Source of the DNA: Flagellimonas sp947499585
Lineage (GTDB): Bacteria > Bacteroidota > Bacteroidia > Flavobacteriales > Flavobacteriaceae
Assembly (NCBI RefSeq): GCF_044596045.1
Contig: NZ_CP138995.1
Location: forward strand, 3,534,001 to 3,598,000
Length of the DNA stretch: 64,000 nt
Direction: 5' to 3'
Every line of letters begins with the position of its first letter. The stretch's first letter is position 1. Under the pieces are notes generated by a model, which did no database searches, had not been told where the DNA came from, and was given only the letters and a program-made list of their open reading frames with translations. This document shows positions 49,574 to 57,592 of the stretch, in pieces. The position numbers and the translations under genes are program-made.

Positions 49574-50839
49574 CTAAAAGTAATTCAATAATGCTGATAT
49601 ACCGTTGTAAGAAATAAGACAGGCGAACATCAAAGAAAGTATTAAAATCATATTAATCCATTTGCTGGTACGATGCTCTTTCATTATTTTTTTATTGTTG
49701 ATAAGAAGAAGAATCCCAATAATTACAAGCGGTAAGACAAACACATTAAATACTTGAGATACAATTTGCATCTCAATTGGATTGGCACCAAAAATGGGCA
49801 CAATTAAGGCGAACAGACATGCAATGGCCGTAATTATCCTGAATTGTCGTGAATTGGTATCTAATTTTCCAGATTGATAATCTGCTAACAATATAGGCGC
49901 AATCAATAAACATGGAAAAATTGAAGAAAGTCCTGCACTTAGTGTTCCAAAGAAAAATAAGGTTAGCGCAAACTTCCCCGCTACGGGTTCTAAAGTTGAA
50001 ACCATATCTAAAACATGGGTTACAGGTTTTCCTTGATGGAACAACGCTCCGCTTGCCACTGCCATGATAGACGCACTTATAACAAAGACCAAAACAGCTG
50101 CTAAAATCGCATCTTTTTTCTGTTGCCCTCTATTGGTCATATCCCAACCCTTCCCTTTTACAAAGAGCGGTCTGGACAAGAACGTAGCTGCCGCCATGGT
50201 AGTGCCAACAAAGGCGGCAACAAGCATTTTACCCCCTTTTACATCAGGAATTGAAGGAATCAATCCTTTAGCGACTTCTATTGGTAATGGATATACCATA
50301 AAAAGTGATATTAGAAAAGATAATCCCATAATGGAAACAAAAATCACTAATATCTTTTCAAAGAAGGTGTACTTTCCTATCAACAGCAAACCATACATTA
50401 TCGCTATTACAACAATAGCAATCAACAGAACAATCTCATATTCTGATGCTCGAAGGTCTGGAAAATAAATAGCAAATATTTCAAAAATAATATTGGCACA
50501 AATACCTAAAATGCCCATAAGGGAATTCCATTGACCAAATGATATCCCTATAATAATGAGGATTGCTATAAGTTTACCTCCCTTAATGTGCCTTTTAAAA
50601 CTATACAGCGCTGTTTCTCCAGAAATCAAGGCATAATTACCATATGCATACATTAATACACCAGAAAAAAAACAACTAAGCAGTAACACCCATAACAATT
50701 GCATACCATAGGTACTTCCTGCAACAATCATTGAAGTCACGCTTCCTGTGCCTATCGTATAGCCAATAGCAAAAATACCTGGCCCAAAACCCAATATCAG
50801 ACCAAGTATTTTCTTTAATAGTGATTTTTTCACCTCCAT
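49574..50839 (-). CDS. NRAMP-fold transporter without the metal-binding motifs
   Basis: 421 residues with eleven or more hydrophobic segments and the NRAMP/LeuT-type start GFGPGIFAIGYTIGTGS. In metal-transporting NRAMP proteins this segment ends in DPGN; here it reads GTGS (residues 30-33), removing the Asp and Asn ligands. In segment 6 the MPH motif is replaced by Ala/Thr (VGTTMAAATFLSRP). It is therefore unlikely to move manganese or iron. The position inside the uronate operon suggests transport of a sugar acid or its product, or of magnesium as in some NRAMP relatives. Confidence 0.82.
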   Translation of the reverse strand: MEVKKSLLKKILGLILGFGPGIFAIGYTIGTGSVTSMIVAGSTYGMQLLWVLLLSCFFSGVLMYAYGNYALISGETALYSFKRHIKGGKLIAILIIIGISFGQWNSLMGILGICANIIFEIFAIYFPDLRASEYEIVLLIAIVVIAIMYGLLLIGKYTFFEKILVIFVSIMGLSFLISLFMVYPLPIEVAKGLIPSIPDVKGGKMLVAAFVGTTMAAATFLSRPLFVKGKGWDMTNRGQQKKDAILAAVLVFVISASIMAVASGALFHQGKPVTHVLDMVSTLEPVAGKFALTLFFFGTLSAGLSSIFPCLLIAPILLADYQSGKLDTNSRQFRIITAIACLFALIVPIFGANPIEMQIVSQVFNVFVLPLVIIGILLLINNKKIMKEHRTSKWINMILILSLMFACLISYNGISALLNYF

Positions 50840-50886
50840 ATTAGATCATTAGGTAAAAACAGTGATGAAAAAATCTATGAACACAA

Positions 50887-51555
50887 TTAAGCTCTTAACT
50901 TTTGTATTGTTGTCAAAGTACTTTTAACCAACTGCTCGAGGCCGTTAAAATCATTTTGCTCCAAAATCTCTTTTGAAATCAGTTTGGAACCCATTCCCAC
51001 ACAGGTCACTCCAGCATCAAACCATGCTTTTAGATTGGACTCTTCCGTGCTGACGCCTCCCGTAGGCATAATGCTGGTCCAAGGCTGTGGGCCTTTTATT
51101 GCTTTTACAAAACCGGGGCCATAGGTAGATCCAGGGAATAGTTTTACAACTTCACAGCCCAGCTCTTCTGCCCTATTGATCTCCGTCAACGAGCCACAGC
51201 CAGGCGACCATAGAACTTTTCTTCTGTTACAGGCCATGGCTATGTCTTCTCTTAAGGATGGGGTAACAATAAAATTCGCCCCCATCTGCATGTACATCGA
51301 AGCAGCGGCCGCATCCGTAATGGAGCCCACTCCCATAATCATCCCAGGGAGTTCTTTTATGATGAACTTGTTCAGTTCTGAAAATACTTCGAAAGCAAAG
51401 TCGCCTCTTGCCGTGAATTCCATGAGTCGCGCTCCGCCATCATAACATGCCCTTAATACTTTCTTGCCCAGTTCGATGTCTGGGTGATAAAACAAAGGAA
51501 CCATGCCCGTTTCTTGCATCACCCTTACTACTTCTATTCTTGAATATTGTGCCAT
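50887..51555 (-). CDS. kdgA: KDPG aldolase (2-dehydro-3-deoxy-phosphogluconate aldolase)
   Basis: 222 residues from ATG 51555 (MAQYSRIEVVRVM). The frame upstream of this overlaps the KDG kinase gene and is not protein-like. The class I aldolase barrel shows GMVPLFYHPDIELGKKVLRA, VGSITDAAAASMYMQMGANF and the Schiff-base Lys in VVKLFPGSTYGPGFVKAIKG, ending with MPTGGVSTEE. It splits KDPG into pyruvate and glyceraldehyde-3-phosphate, the final step of alginate monomer use. It follows the kinase gene by eight bases. Confidence 0.94.
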   Translation of the reverse strand: MAQYSRIEVVRVMQETGMVPLFYHPDIELGKKVLRACYDGGARLMEFTARGDFAFEVFSELNKFIIKELPGMIMGVGSITDAAAASMYMQMGANFIVTPSLREDIAMACNRRKVLWSPGCGSLTEINRAEELGCEVVKLFPGSTYGPGFVKAIKGPQPWTSIMPTGGVSTEESNLKAWFDAGVTCVGMGSKLISKEILEQNDFNGLEQLVKSTLTTIQKLRA

Positions 51556-51563
51556 TGTCCTTA

Positions 51564-52604
51564 TTATCTTGCTACTCTTCCTGATGCATCCCCGCTCATC
51601 AATTTTTCTACTTCTGAAACCGTTGCCAAGTTGGCATCGCCTTTTATGGTATGCTTTAAGCATGAGGCGGCCACAGCAAAGTTCAGTGCGTTTTGGTCAT
51701 CTTCAGGGTATTTCAACAAGCCATATATCAATCCGCCCATAAAGGAATCTCCCCCTCCAACCCTGTCCACGATATGTGTGATCTGGTATTCTGGGGACTT
51801 GAACATGGTCTTTCCATCATAGAGTACCCCTGCCCATGTGTTATGGGAAGCTGAAATGGAACCCCTCAATGTCGTAATCACTTTTTTGGCCCTTGGGAAC
51901 TTTTCCATCATCTGTTTGCAAACGGAGAGGAACGCTTCCGCTTTTACATGCTCTCCCTGGGTGGTAATGTCCAATCCTTCCGGTTTAATGCCAAAATGTT
52001 TCTCCGCATCTTCTTCATTGCCCAAAACGATATCACAATAAGAGGTCAGTTCTGTCATTATGGCTTCACGGTCTCCCCTGTATTTCCACAATTTGGCCCG
52101 GTAATTTAAATCTGTTGAAATGGTAACTCCCAACCTACTGGCTGCTTTCACTGCTTCCAAACAGGCATCTGCAGCTCCTTGGGAAATTGCCGGTGTTATC
52201 CCGGTCCAATGGAACCATTCCACATCTTCAAAAACATGCTCCCAATCAATCATTCCCTTTTCTATCTCCGCGATTGCAGAATGTGCCCTGTCGTAAACCA
52301 CCTTGCTTCCCCTGCTCACAGCACCGGTCTCCAGAAAATAAATGCCCAATCGGTCTCCTCCGTATACGATCTTGTCCGTGCCAACGCCTCTCTTGCGCAT
52401 TTCCATCAATGCACATTGTCCTATATCATTGTCCGGAAGACGCGTTACAAAATCAACAGGGACACCATAATTTGCAAGGGACACCGCCACATTCGACTCT
52501 CCCCCTCCATATACAACATCAAAACTGTTGGTCTGGGAAAACCTTAAAAATCCAGGAGGTGCCAATCGCAACATTATCTCTCCAAATGTTACTACTTTTT
52601 TCAT
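51564..52604 (-). CDS. kdgK: 2-Dehydro-3-deoxygluconokinase (KDG kinase)
   Basis: 346 residues of the PfkB/ribokinase family: VTFGEIMLRLAPPGFLRFSQ at the start, FDVVYGGGESNVAVSLANYG and the catalytic RVGGGDSFMGGLIYG near the end. It phosphorylates KDG to KDPG with ATP. The gene and its partner kdgA are visibly richer in G+C than neighbours; one 60-base sample (52321-52380) has 31 G/C against 22 in a sample of the adjacent SDR gene. This hints at separate acquisition or at stronger codon selection. Confidence 0.95.
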   Translation of the reverse strand: MKKVVTFGEIMLRLAPPGFLRFSQTNSFDVVYGGGESNVAVSLANYGVPVDFVTRLPDNDIGQCALMEMRKRGVGTDKIVYGGDRLGIYFLETGAVSRGSKVVYDRAHSAIAEIEKGMIDWEHVFEDVEWFHWTGITPAISQGAADACLEAVKAASRLGVTISTDLNYRAKLWKYRGDREAIMTELTSYCDIVLGNEEDAEKHFGIKPEGLDITTQGEHVKAEAFLSVCKQMMEKFPRAKKVITTLRGSISASHNTWAGVLYDGKTMFKSPEYQITHIVDRVGGGDSFMGGLIYGLLKYPEDDQNALNFAVAASCLKHTIKGDANLATVSEVEKLMSGDASGRVAR

Positions 52605-52647
52605 CTAACTAATATATTTTATTTGATTGATTTTATTGTTGTAAAAG

Positions 52648-53403
52648 TTAACTAAAGGCTAATCCACCATTTATATCAATATTATTCCCAGTTACGAATG
52701 AAGCCTCATCTGAAGCTAAGTACGCCACCAAATCGGCAATTTCGTCAGCATTACCTTCTCTTCGTAGAGGTGTCCCGGCCGCAACTTTAACACGTATTTC
52801 ATCTTTAGTAAAATCATCATGAAATTTCGTTGCTATTAAACCCGGACAAATTGCATTAACTCTAATTCCTTTAGGACCAAGTTCTTTTGACATAGCTCTA
52901 GTAAATGTGGTTACGGCACCTTTAGAAGAAGCGTATAATGAAGACCCACCACCACCACCATCTCTAGCGGCTTGCGAAGAAAGGTTAATAATTGAAGCTC
53001 CTTTACCCATTAAGGGTTCAAATACCTGGGTTACGAAAACGGTAGACTTAAAATTAACATTCATGACTAAGTCATAGAATGACTCATCTAGTTCTTGAAG
53101 GGTTTTACGTGCAAAAAGACCTCCTGCATTACTTACTAAAACATCTACTTTATTTCCAAAAGTTTCAACCACTTTTGTCTTTAAATTCTTAATATCATCT
53201 AATTTTGAGACATCCGCTTTGACAGCAATAGCTTCACCTCCAAAAGATTTTATAATATCTAATGTTTCATTAGCTCCGGCTTCAGAATTAAAGTAGTTTA
53301 CAACTACTTTGGCACCTTCTTTTGCTAATTTAACAGATATTTCCCTACCTATGTCTCTAGCACCTCCAGTAACAACTGCTACTTTGTCTTTTAATCTACT
53401 CAT
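52648..53403 (-). CDS. SDR-family oxidoreductase, probable DEH reductase 1
   Basis: 251 residues. The NAD(P) motif reads TGGARDIGRE, with Asp where most SDRs have the middle Gly of TGxxxGxG. The catalytic Ser is in INLSSQAARDGGGGGS, the Tyr-Lys pair in YASSKGAV, and the end is the usual GNNIDINGG. In flavobacterial alginate operons such enzymes reduce 4-deoxy-L-erythro-5-hexoseulose uronate (DEH) to KDG, and this is the natural reading next to kdgK. It starts one base after the second SDR gene. Confidence 0.85.
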   Translation of the reverse strand: MSRLKDKVAVVTGGARDIGREISVKLAKEGAKVVVNYFNSEAGANETLDIIKSFGGEAIAVKADVSKLDDIKNLKTKVVETFGNKVDVLVSNAGGLFARKTLQELDESFYDLVMNVNFKSTVFVTQVFEPLMGKGASIINLSSQAARDGGGGGSSLYASSKGAVTTFTRAMSKELGPKGIRVNAICPGLIATKFHDDFTKDEIRVKVAAGTPLRREGNADEIADLVAYLASDEASFVTGNNIDINGGLAFS

Positions 53404-53404
53404 T

Positions 53405-54169
53405 TTATATTCCTAAAGCTTGTCCACCGCCAATTTGGATAGTTTCTGCTGTTATGAAAGATGCATCCTTGCTTGCTAAGAAAGAAATAACGCCAGCTAC
53501 ATCTTCTGGTTGACCTAATCTTCCCAACATAATATTATTTGCCCAAGACGCAAAAACTTCGGGTTTCGTTGCTTTAATTTGAGCATGAAATGGAGTATCA
53601 ATAGTACCTGGTGATACTGCGTTTGCCCTAATCCCATATTCCGCTAAATCTTTTGCCAATGCTCTAGTTATAGCATGAACACCTGCTTTAGAAGTTCCGT
53701 AAATTCCAGCTCCTGGTCCACCAGCGGTCCACCCTGCATTTGACGTATAGTTAATTATAGAAGGGTGTTCTCCTTTTTTAAGGAAAGGGATTGCAGCTCT
53801 TGAAGCAAAAAATACAGAATCAAGATTAAGTGCCATTACAAATCTGTAAAAATCTGTTGTCATTTCTTCAAACCTAGATCTTCCGCCCAATCCGCCAGCA
53901 TTGTTAACCAGCACATCTATTTTTCCATATTTTTCACCAATTTTGGTGATGTTAGAAGTTACAGCTTCTTCGTTTGTAACATCAAAACCGTAGTATTCCG
54001 CTTTTATTCCTTGTGCTGTAAGTTCTTTCACTCTTTCTGCTCCTGCGTCATCTTCTATACCATTTAAAACTACGGTATATCCATCTTCACCTAATCTTTT
54101 TGCAACTTCGAAACCTATACCTCCTGTAGCCCCTGTAACAACGGCTATTTTCCCTTCGATTTTACTCAT
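53405..54169 (-). CDS. SDR-family oxidoreductase, probable DEH reductase 2
   Basis: 254 residues with a standard cofactor motif TGATGGIGFEVA, catalytic Ser in INYTSNAGWTAGG and YGTSKAGV, and the ending ETIQIGGGQALG. It is clearly an SDR of similar length but only distantly like its neighbour, so the two are not a recent duplication. One may reduce DEH and the other a different uronate or use the other cofactor; sequence alone does not decide which. It lies 42 bases behind the MFS carrier gene. Confidence 0.82.
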   Translation of the reverse strand: MSKIEGKIAVVTGATGGIGFEVAKRLGEDGYTVVLNGIEDDAGAERVKELTAQGIKAEYYGFDVTNEEAVTSNITKIGEKYGKIDVLVNNAGGLGGRSRFEEMTTDFYRFVMALNLDSVFFASRAAIPFLKKGEHPSIINYTSNAGWTAGGPGAGIYGTSKAGVHAITRALAKDLAEYGIRANAVSPGTIDTPFHAQIKATKPEVFASWANNIMLGRLGQPEDVAGVISFLASKDASFITAETIQIGGGQALGI

Positions 54170-54211
54170 TTATTTTATTTTTAATTCTAAAATTTATTCT
54201 TGTTTTCTTTA

Positions 54212-55498
54212 TTACAACTCTACTGTTTTTCTTACCGGTTCTATATTCTTGATCAAAGCGAAAATTGCAACAACCCCAAGTACAACCGAAACACAGATAG
54301 CAATAAATGCTGGCGTATAGGACTGGGTTGTAATTTGACCAACAAACCAATTCATAATCATTGGAGAAACGGCAGCGATTGTACCTGCCAGTCCAGCCAA
54401 AGTCCCAACTGAGGGTCCTCTAAACAAATCACTCGAAATCGTTTGGATATTACCGATTGCAAATTGAAACCCAAAAAGTGCCAATCCTGCAAAATAAATG
54501 AAGGTCATAAAATTGTTTTCCTTTACCAGTGTTATAATACAGACAAAGGCTATTAATATTAGTACTCCTCCTAAGGTTATTGTTATTTTTCTTGCTGCAT
54601 CTACCGAAAGCTTCTTCATTAATTCTTTGGTAAACATCCCGCCAAGAATACTTCCAGCCGCAGCCATAAGATAAGATATCCACATGGTCGCTGCGATTTC
54701 TTCAATACTTAATCCGAATTTATCATTTAAGTAAATTGGCATCCATCCTGCAAAAAACCACCAGATTGGTTCTATAAAAAATCTACATAACAATACACCC
54801 CAAGATTGCTTATAACTTAATATTTTACCAACACTTAGACTTTTTACTTTGGCATCAATATTCTCTTCACCTTTATCTATTCTACTATCAAGGATTAAAC
54901 TTCTTTCTTTCTCTGTCACCCAAGGATGCTTTTCTGGGGTTGATTTGTTTAAAAACAACCATGGTATTACCCATAGCATACCCACTGCTCCCAAAATTAT
55001 GTAGGTGGTTTGCCACCCAAATTTTGTATATAAGAATACTATAATAAAAGGCGCGATAACGTTTCCAATAGAAGCTCCTGCATTAAAAATACCTTGTGCT
55101 ATTGCTCGCTCTTTAACAGGAAACCATTCACCATTGCTTTTTACGGCACCTGGCCAATTACCTGCTTCTCCAAGACCTAACAGCCCTCTGAAAATAGAAA
55201 GCGTAATAATACCCCGAGCAAAGGCATGAAACGCCGAAGCAACTGACCAAACAATAATGGAAACTGTAAAGCCCAAACGTGTTCCAATGGTGTCGTATAA
55301 CTTTCCGGATGCAAATTTTCCAATAGCATAACAAGCCATAAAAACATTTAGCATGATAGCATAGTCAGACTTATCCATTCCTAAATCTTCACCCATTTGA
55401 GGCCAGAGTAAGGCAAATGCTGTTCTATCAATATAATTGATAACAGTAGCTATAAATATCAAGCCTATTATCCACCATCTTAAGCCTTTAACTTTCAT
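54212..55498 (-). CDS. MFS transporter, hexuronate (ACS/ExuT) type
   Basis: 428 residues with twelve hydrophobic segments. It begins with the anion:cation symporter signature region VINYIDRTAFALLWPQMGED, continues with FRGLLGLGEAGNWPGAVKSN and REWFPVKERAIAQG-like sequence (EWFPVKERAIAQGIFNAG), typical of hexuronate and glucarate carriers. It probably imports the unsaturated uronate or DEH monomers released by alginate lyases. It is the first gene of the catabolic operon; 234 bases separate it from the regulator gene. Confidence 0.9.
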   Translation of the reverse strand: MKVKGLRWWIIGLIFIATVINYIDRTAFALLWPQMGEDLGMDKSDYAIMLNVFMACYAIGKFASGKLYDTIGTRLGFTVSIIVWSVASAFHAFARGIITLSIFRGLLGLGEAGNWPGAVKSNGEWFPVKERAIAQGIFNAGASIGNVIAPFIIVFLYTKFGWQTTYIILGAVGMLWVIPWLFLNKSTPEKHPWVTEKERSLILDSRIDKGEENIDAKVKSLSVGKILSYKQSWGVLLCRFFIEPIWWFFAGWMPIYLNDKFGLSIEEIAATMWISYLMAAAGSILGGMFTKELMKKLSVDAARKITITLGGVLILIAFVCIITLVKENNFMTFIYFAGLALFGFQFAIGNIQTISSDLFRGPSVGTLAGLAGTIAAVSPMIMNWFVGQITTQSYTPAFIAICVSVVLGVVAIFALIKNIEPVRKTVEL

Positions 55499-55732
55499 AT
55501 TAGTTGGTTTTTATAGTCAATGGGATATTATAGAAATGTAATCAAGGAAAGTACCATTATTGATTTTCCTATTATACAGTCTCTCACAACATAAAACTTA
55601 TAAAAACTAAAACCTGATGGATATGGTAAGCCGCATATTGGCAGGATCTATAATGTTCTTGTTAAGTTTTACTTCCCTCCTTTTTTTATAATTGAAGACA
55701 AAAGCGTGCAATTTCATCCTCTATCTTATTTT

Positions 55733-56440
55733 TTAATCTTTTATATTATAACAGTATTGGTATAAAATTTTAAAATGAACCTTCATTTTTTCTTTTGCCA
55801 TCTTAGGATCTTGATTTTTTATTGCTTGATAAATATCCTCATGCTCCTGAATGCCTAAAAAAGATTGGTTATTATCACAAACATGATACTTTTCAAAATT
55901 GGTGATAATCTCTGGGGTTATAATCAACATAAAAGTATTCATGGTACTATTCTTACTGGCATTGGCAATGGCCAAGTGAAACAACAAATCCTCCTCTACT
56001 GCATCTTTCCCATCTAATACTTTTTGTCTATAAGCATCTAATGCTTGGCGCATTTTTTCAAGGTCTTCTTCTGTTCTTCTCAGGGCAGCCAATCTTACCG
56101 TTTTTAATTCGAGTAAAATTCGAGTTTCGACAAGGGATTTAAAATCTGGATCCTCCAATCTCAATATATCATCCAACATTCCACTCATGGCCACTCTTCC
56201 AATATTGGCGATAAAAGTACCGCTCTGTGGTCTTGATTTTAGGATGCCAAAAAACTCCAGTTTTTGAATAGCCTCTCTGACATTACTTCTGCTAACTTCA
56301 AACTTTTCTGACAACATCCTTTCAGATGGCAATTTGTCTCCAGGTTCTAAGTTTTTATAATTTATTAAATCCCTCAGTTTAGAGATAATACCTTTCTGTA
56401 CCTCTTGATTTTCATTCTTTGTAAGTATCTCAACTCTCAT
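55733..56440 (-). CDS. GntR/FadR-family regulator (FCD domain)
   Basis: 235 residues. A winged helix-turn-helix (about 15-78) reads LEPGDKLPSERMLSEKFEVS then RSNVREAIQKLEFFG. The C-terminal all-helical FCD domain carries candidate metal/ligand residues in DLLFHLAIANASKN and LGIQEHEDIYQAI. FCD regulators of uronate use usually repress until a pathway intermediate such as KDG binds. A TTGGTTAACCA palindrome 20 bases upstream of its own start suggests autoregulation. The gene sits between the lyase genes and the transporter gene. Confidence 0.92.
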   Translation of the reverse strand: MRVEILTKNENQEVQKGIISKLRDLINYKNLEPGDKLPSERMLSEKFEVSRSNVREAIQKLEFFGILKSRPQSGTFIANIGRVAMSGMLDDILRLEDPDFKSLVETRILLELKTVRLAALRRTEEDLEKMRQALDAYRQKVLDGKDAVEEDLLFHLAIANASKNSTMNTFMLIITPEIITNFEKYHVCDNNQSFLGIQEHEDIYQAIKNQDPKMAKEKMKVHFKILYQYCYNIKD

Positions 56441-56457
56441 ATTCTTATATACACTCT

Positions 56458-56476
56458 AAAATTGGTTAACCAGATT
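56458..56476. promoter_or_regulatory. Candidate operator of the FadR/GntR regulator
   Basis: AAAATTGGTTAACCAGATT contains the perfect palindrome TGGTTAACCA (56463-56472). It resembles the UxuR/ExuR operator consensus AAATTGGTATACCAATTT known from gamma-proteobacteria. Weaker related sequence (TTGGTTTGTTAA, TTAGTTTAACC) continues to 56508. Confidence 0.6.
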
Positions 56477-56558
56477 GGTTTGTTAAATTTAAGCAAATTA
56501 GTTTAACCTATAAAGCATTCTTTTTATTCTTATTCACTTTAATTTCCAAGTCTGGATA

Positions 56559-56599
56559 AAAAACTATTGGCCAAAAATTTTAGCCAATAGTTTTTGGTA
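56559..56599 (-). terminator. Terminator after the PL7 lyase genes
   Basis: AAAAACTATTGGC (56559-56571) pairs perfectly with GCCAATAGTTTTT (56583-56595) around an 11-base loop, with T runs on the reverse strand. It lies 34 bases past the stop of the second PL7 gene. Confidence 0.88.
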
Positions 56600-56628
56600 T
56601 TCAACTAAACTAACTCAAAAAAATACTC

Positions 56629-57543
56629 TTAATGTTCAACCTCTAAATCATAATATTTTACCCGAGCATATGAACCTTCATCAGACGTTTGCAAATAATT
56701 TCCTGCCTTGAAATAGTTCTCAAAAACACCCCATTTTTTTATATCATCACTTTCATATACGACTGATTCTGTATCATTTAAAATCACCTCCATTCTTCCA
56801 TCAGAAACCAAGACTTCCAATGAAAACGTATTGAACCCTACTTCTTCGTTAAAATTAAAACCTTCATCATCCGTCCAAGAATCAGTGCGTAAGATGTCTG
56901 TATTGGAAACATTTGGGTCTTTTAAAACCTTTGTCTTTACCCTTACTTCACCATTTTGCCAGTAAATCTTAAGCATTGGTGGCGCATTATTATCTTTTTG
57001 GCCAATTAAATCTCTTTGTTCATTTGTCAAACGACCATGAATCTGCATAATGATGGTTCTATGGTATTTGTCATCTGAATCTTTAGAAATATCATCCATT
57101 GCCAATGTACCTTTAAGCCTCCCTCCTTGGGAAAACGTCCAATTAACCGAATTGCTGCCAGGTTCCATCTGTTCTCTAAGTTCTGTTCTTGATCTAGAGG
57201 AATTTGCGGTAGTGGCTCCGGGATAAGTGTAGAAAACCAAAGCACCCTCGATAGAGTCATTATACATGAACGATTTTAGCTTTTCATTGGTAGCGTATTC
57301 CAATATTTCTGGAGGCTCCACCTCATCAGGGCGTCCTATTGGCAGCGTTACTTTCCAATTGCTCAAATCAATTTCCGGTAAGATAAAAGAAGTTTCTTCC
57401 GGATCTGGATCTGGAATATCTACTACATCGGTTGTGGGCTCATCAATAGATACTTCTTCTTTTTCTTCAGCAACTGAATTGTTATCCTGACATGAGCCAA
57501 GAATTAGCAAAAGACAAATAAGACTGGGTAGATTTTTAAACAT
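56629..57543 (-). CDS. Alginate lyase, PL7 family, lipoprotein form
   Basis: 304 residues from ATG 57543, chosen because it gives the SPII signal ending LLLILGSC (Cys18); ATG 57567 or an earlier codon is possible. An acidic linker (about 20-52) precedes the PL7 domain. The catalytic-face motifs are RTELREQ (119-125), QIHG (167-170) and YFKAGNYLQ (277-285), the three PL7 signatures. It cuts alginate by beta-elimination. The Ile/Val of QIH/QVH is Ile, which in PL7 is often linked to guluronate preference. The lipid anchor suggests a cell-surface enzyme. Confidence 0.94.
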   Translation of the reverse strand: MFKNLPSLICLLLILGSCQDNNSVAEEKEEVSIDEPTTDVVDIPDPDPEETSFILPEIDLSNWKVTLPIGRPDEVEPPEILEYATNEKLKSFMYNDSIEGALVFYTYPGATTANSSRSRTELREQMEPGSNSVNWTFSQGGRLKGTLAMDDISKDSDDKYHRTIIMQIHGRLTNEQRDLIGQKDNNAPPMLKIYWQNGEVRVKTKVLKDPNVSNTDILRTDSWTDDEGFNFNEEVGFNTFSLEVLVSDGRMEVILNDTESVVYESDDIKKWGVFENYFKAGNYLQTSDEGSYARVKYYDLEVEH

Positions 57544-57592
57544 TCGTAATTGGATTAAAACAGTCATTTTTTTATTTGTGGTTTTGAAACAG

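Noticed and set aside
49574..50839. Ordinary Mn2+/Fe2+ NRAMP transporter (MntH)
   Set aside because: The DPGN and MPH metal-binding motifs are both missing.
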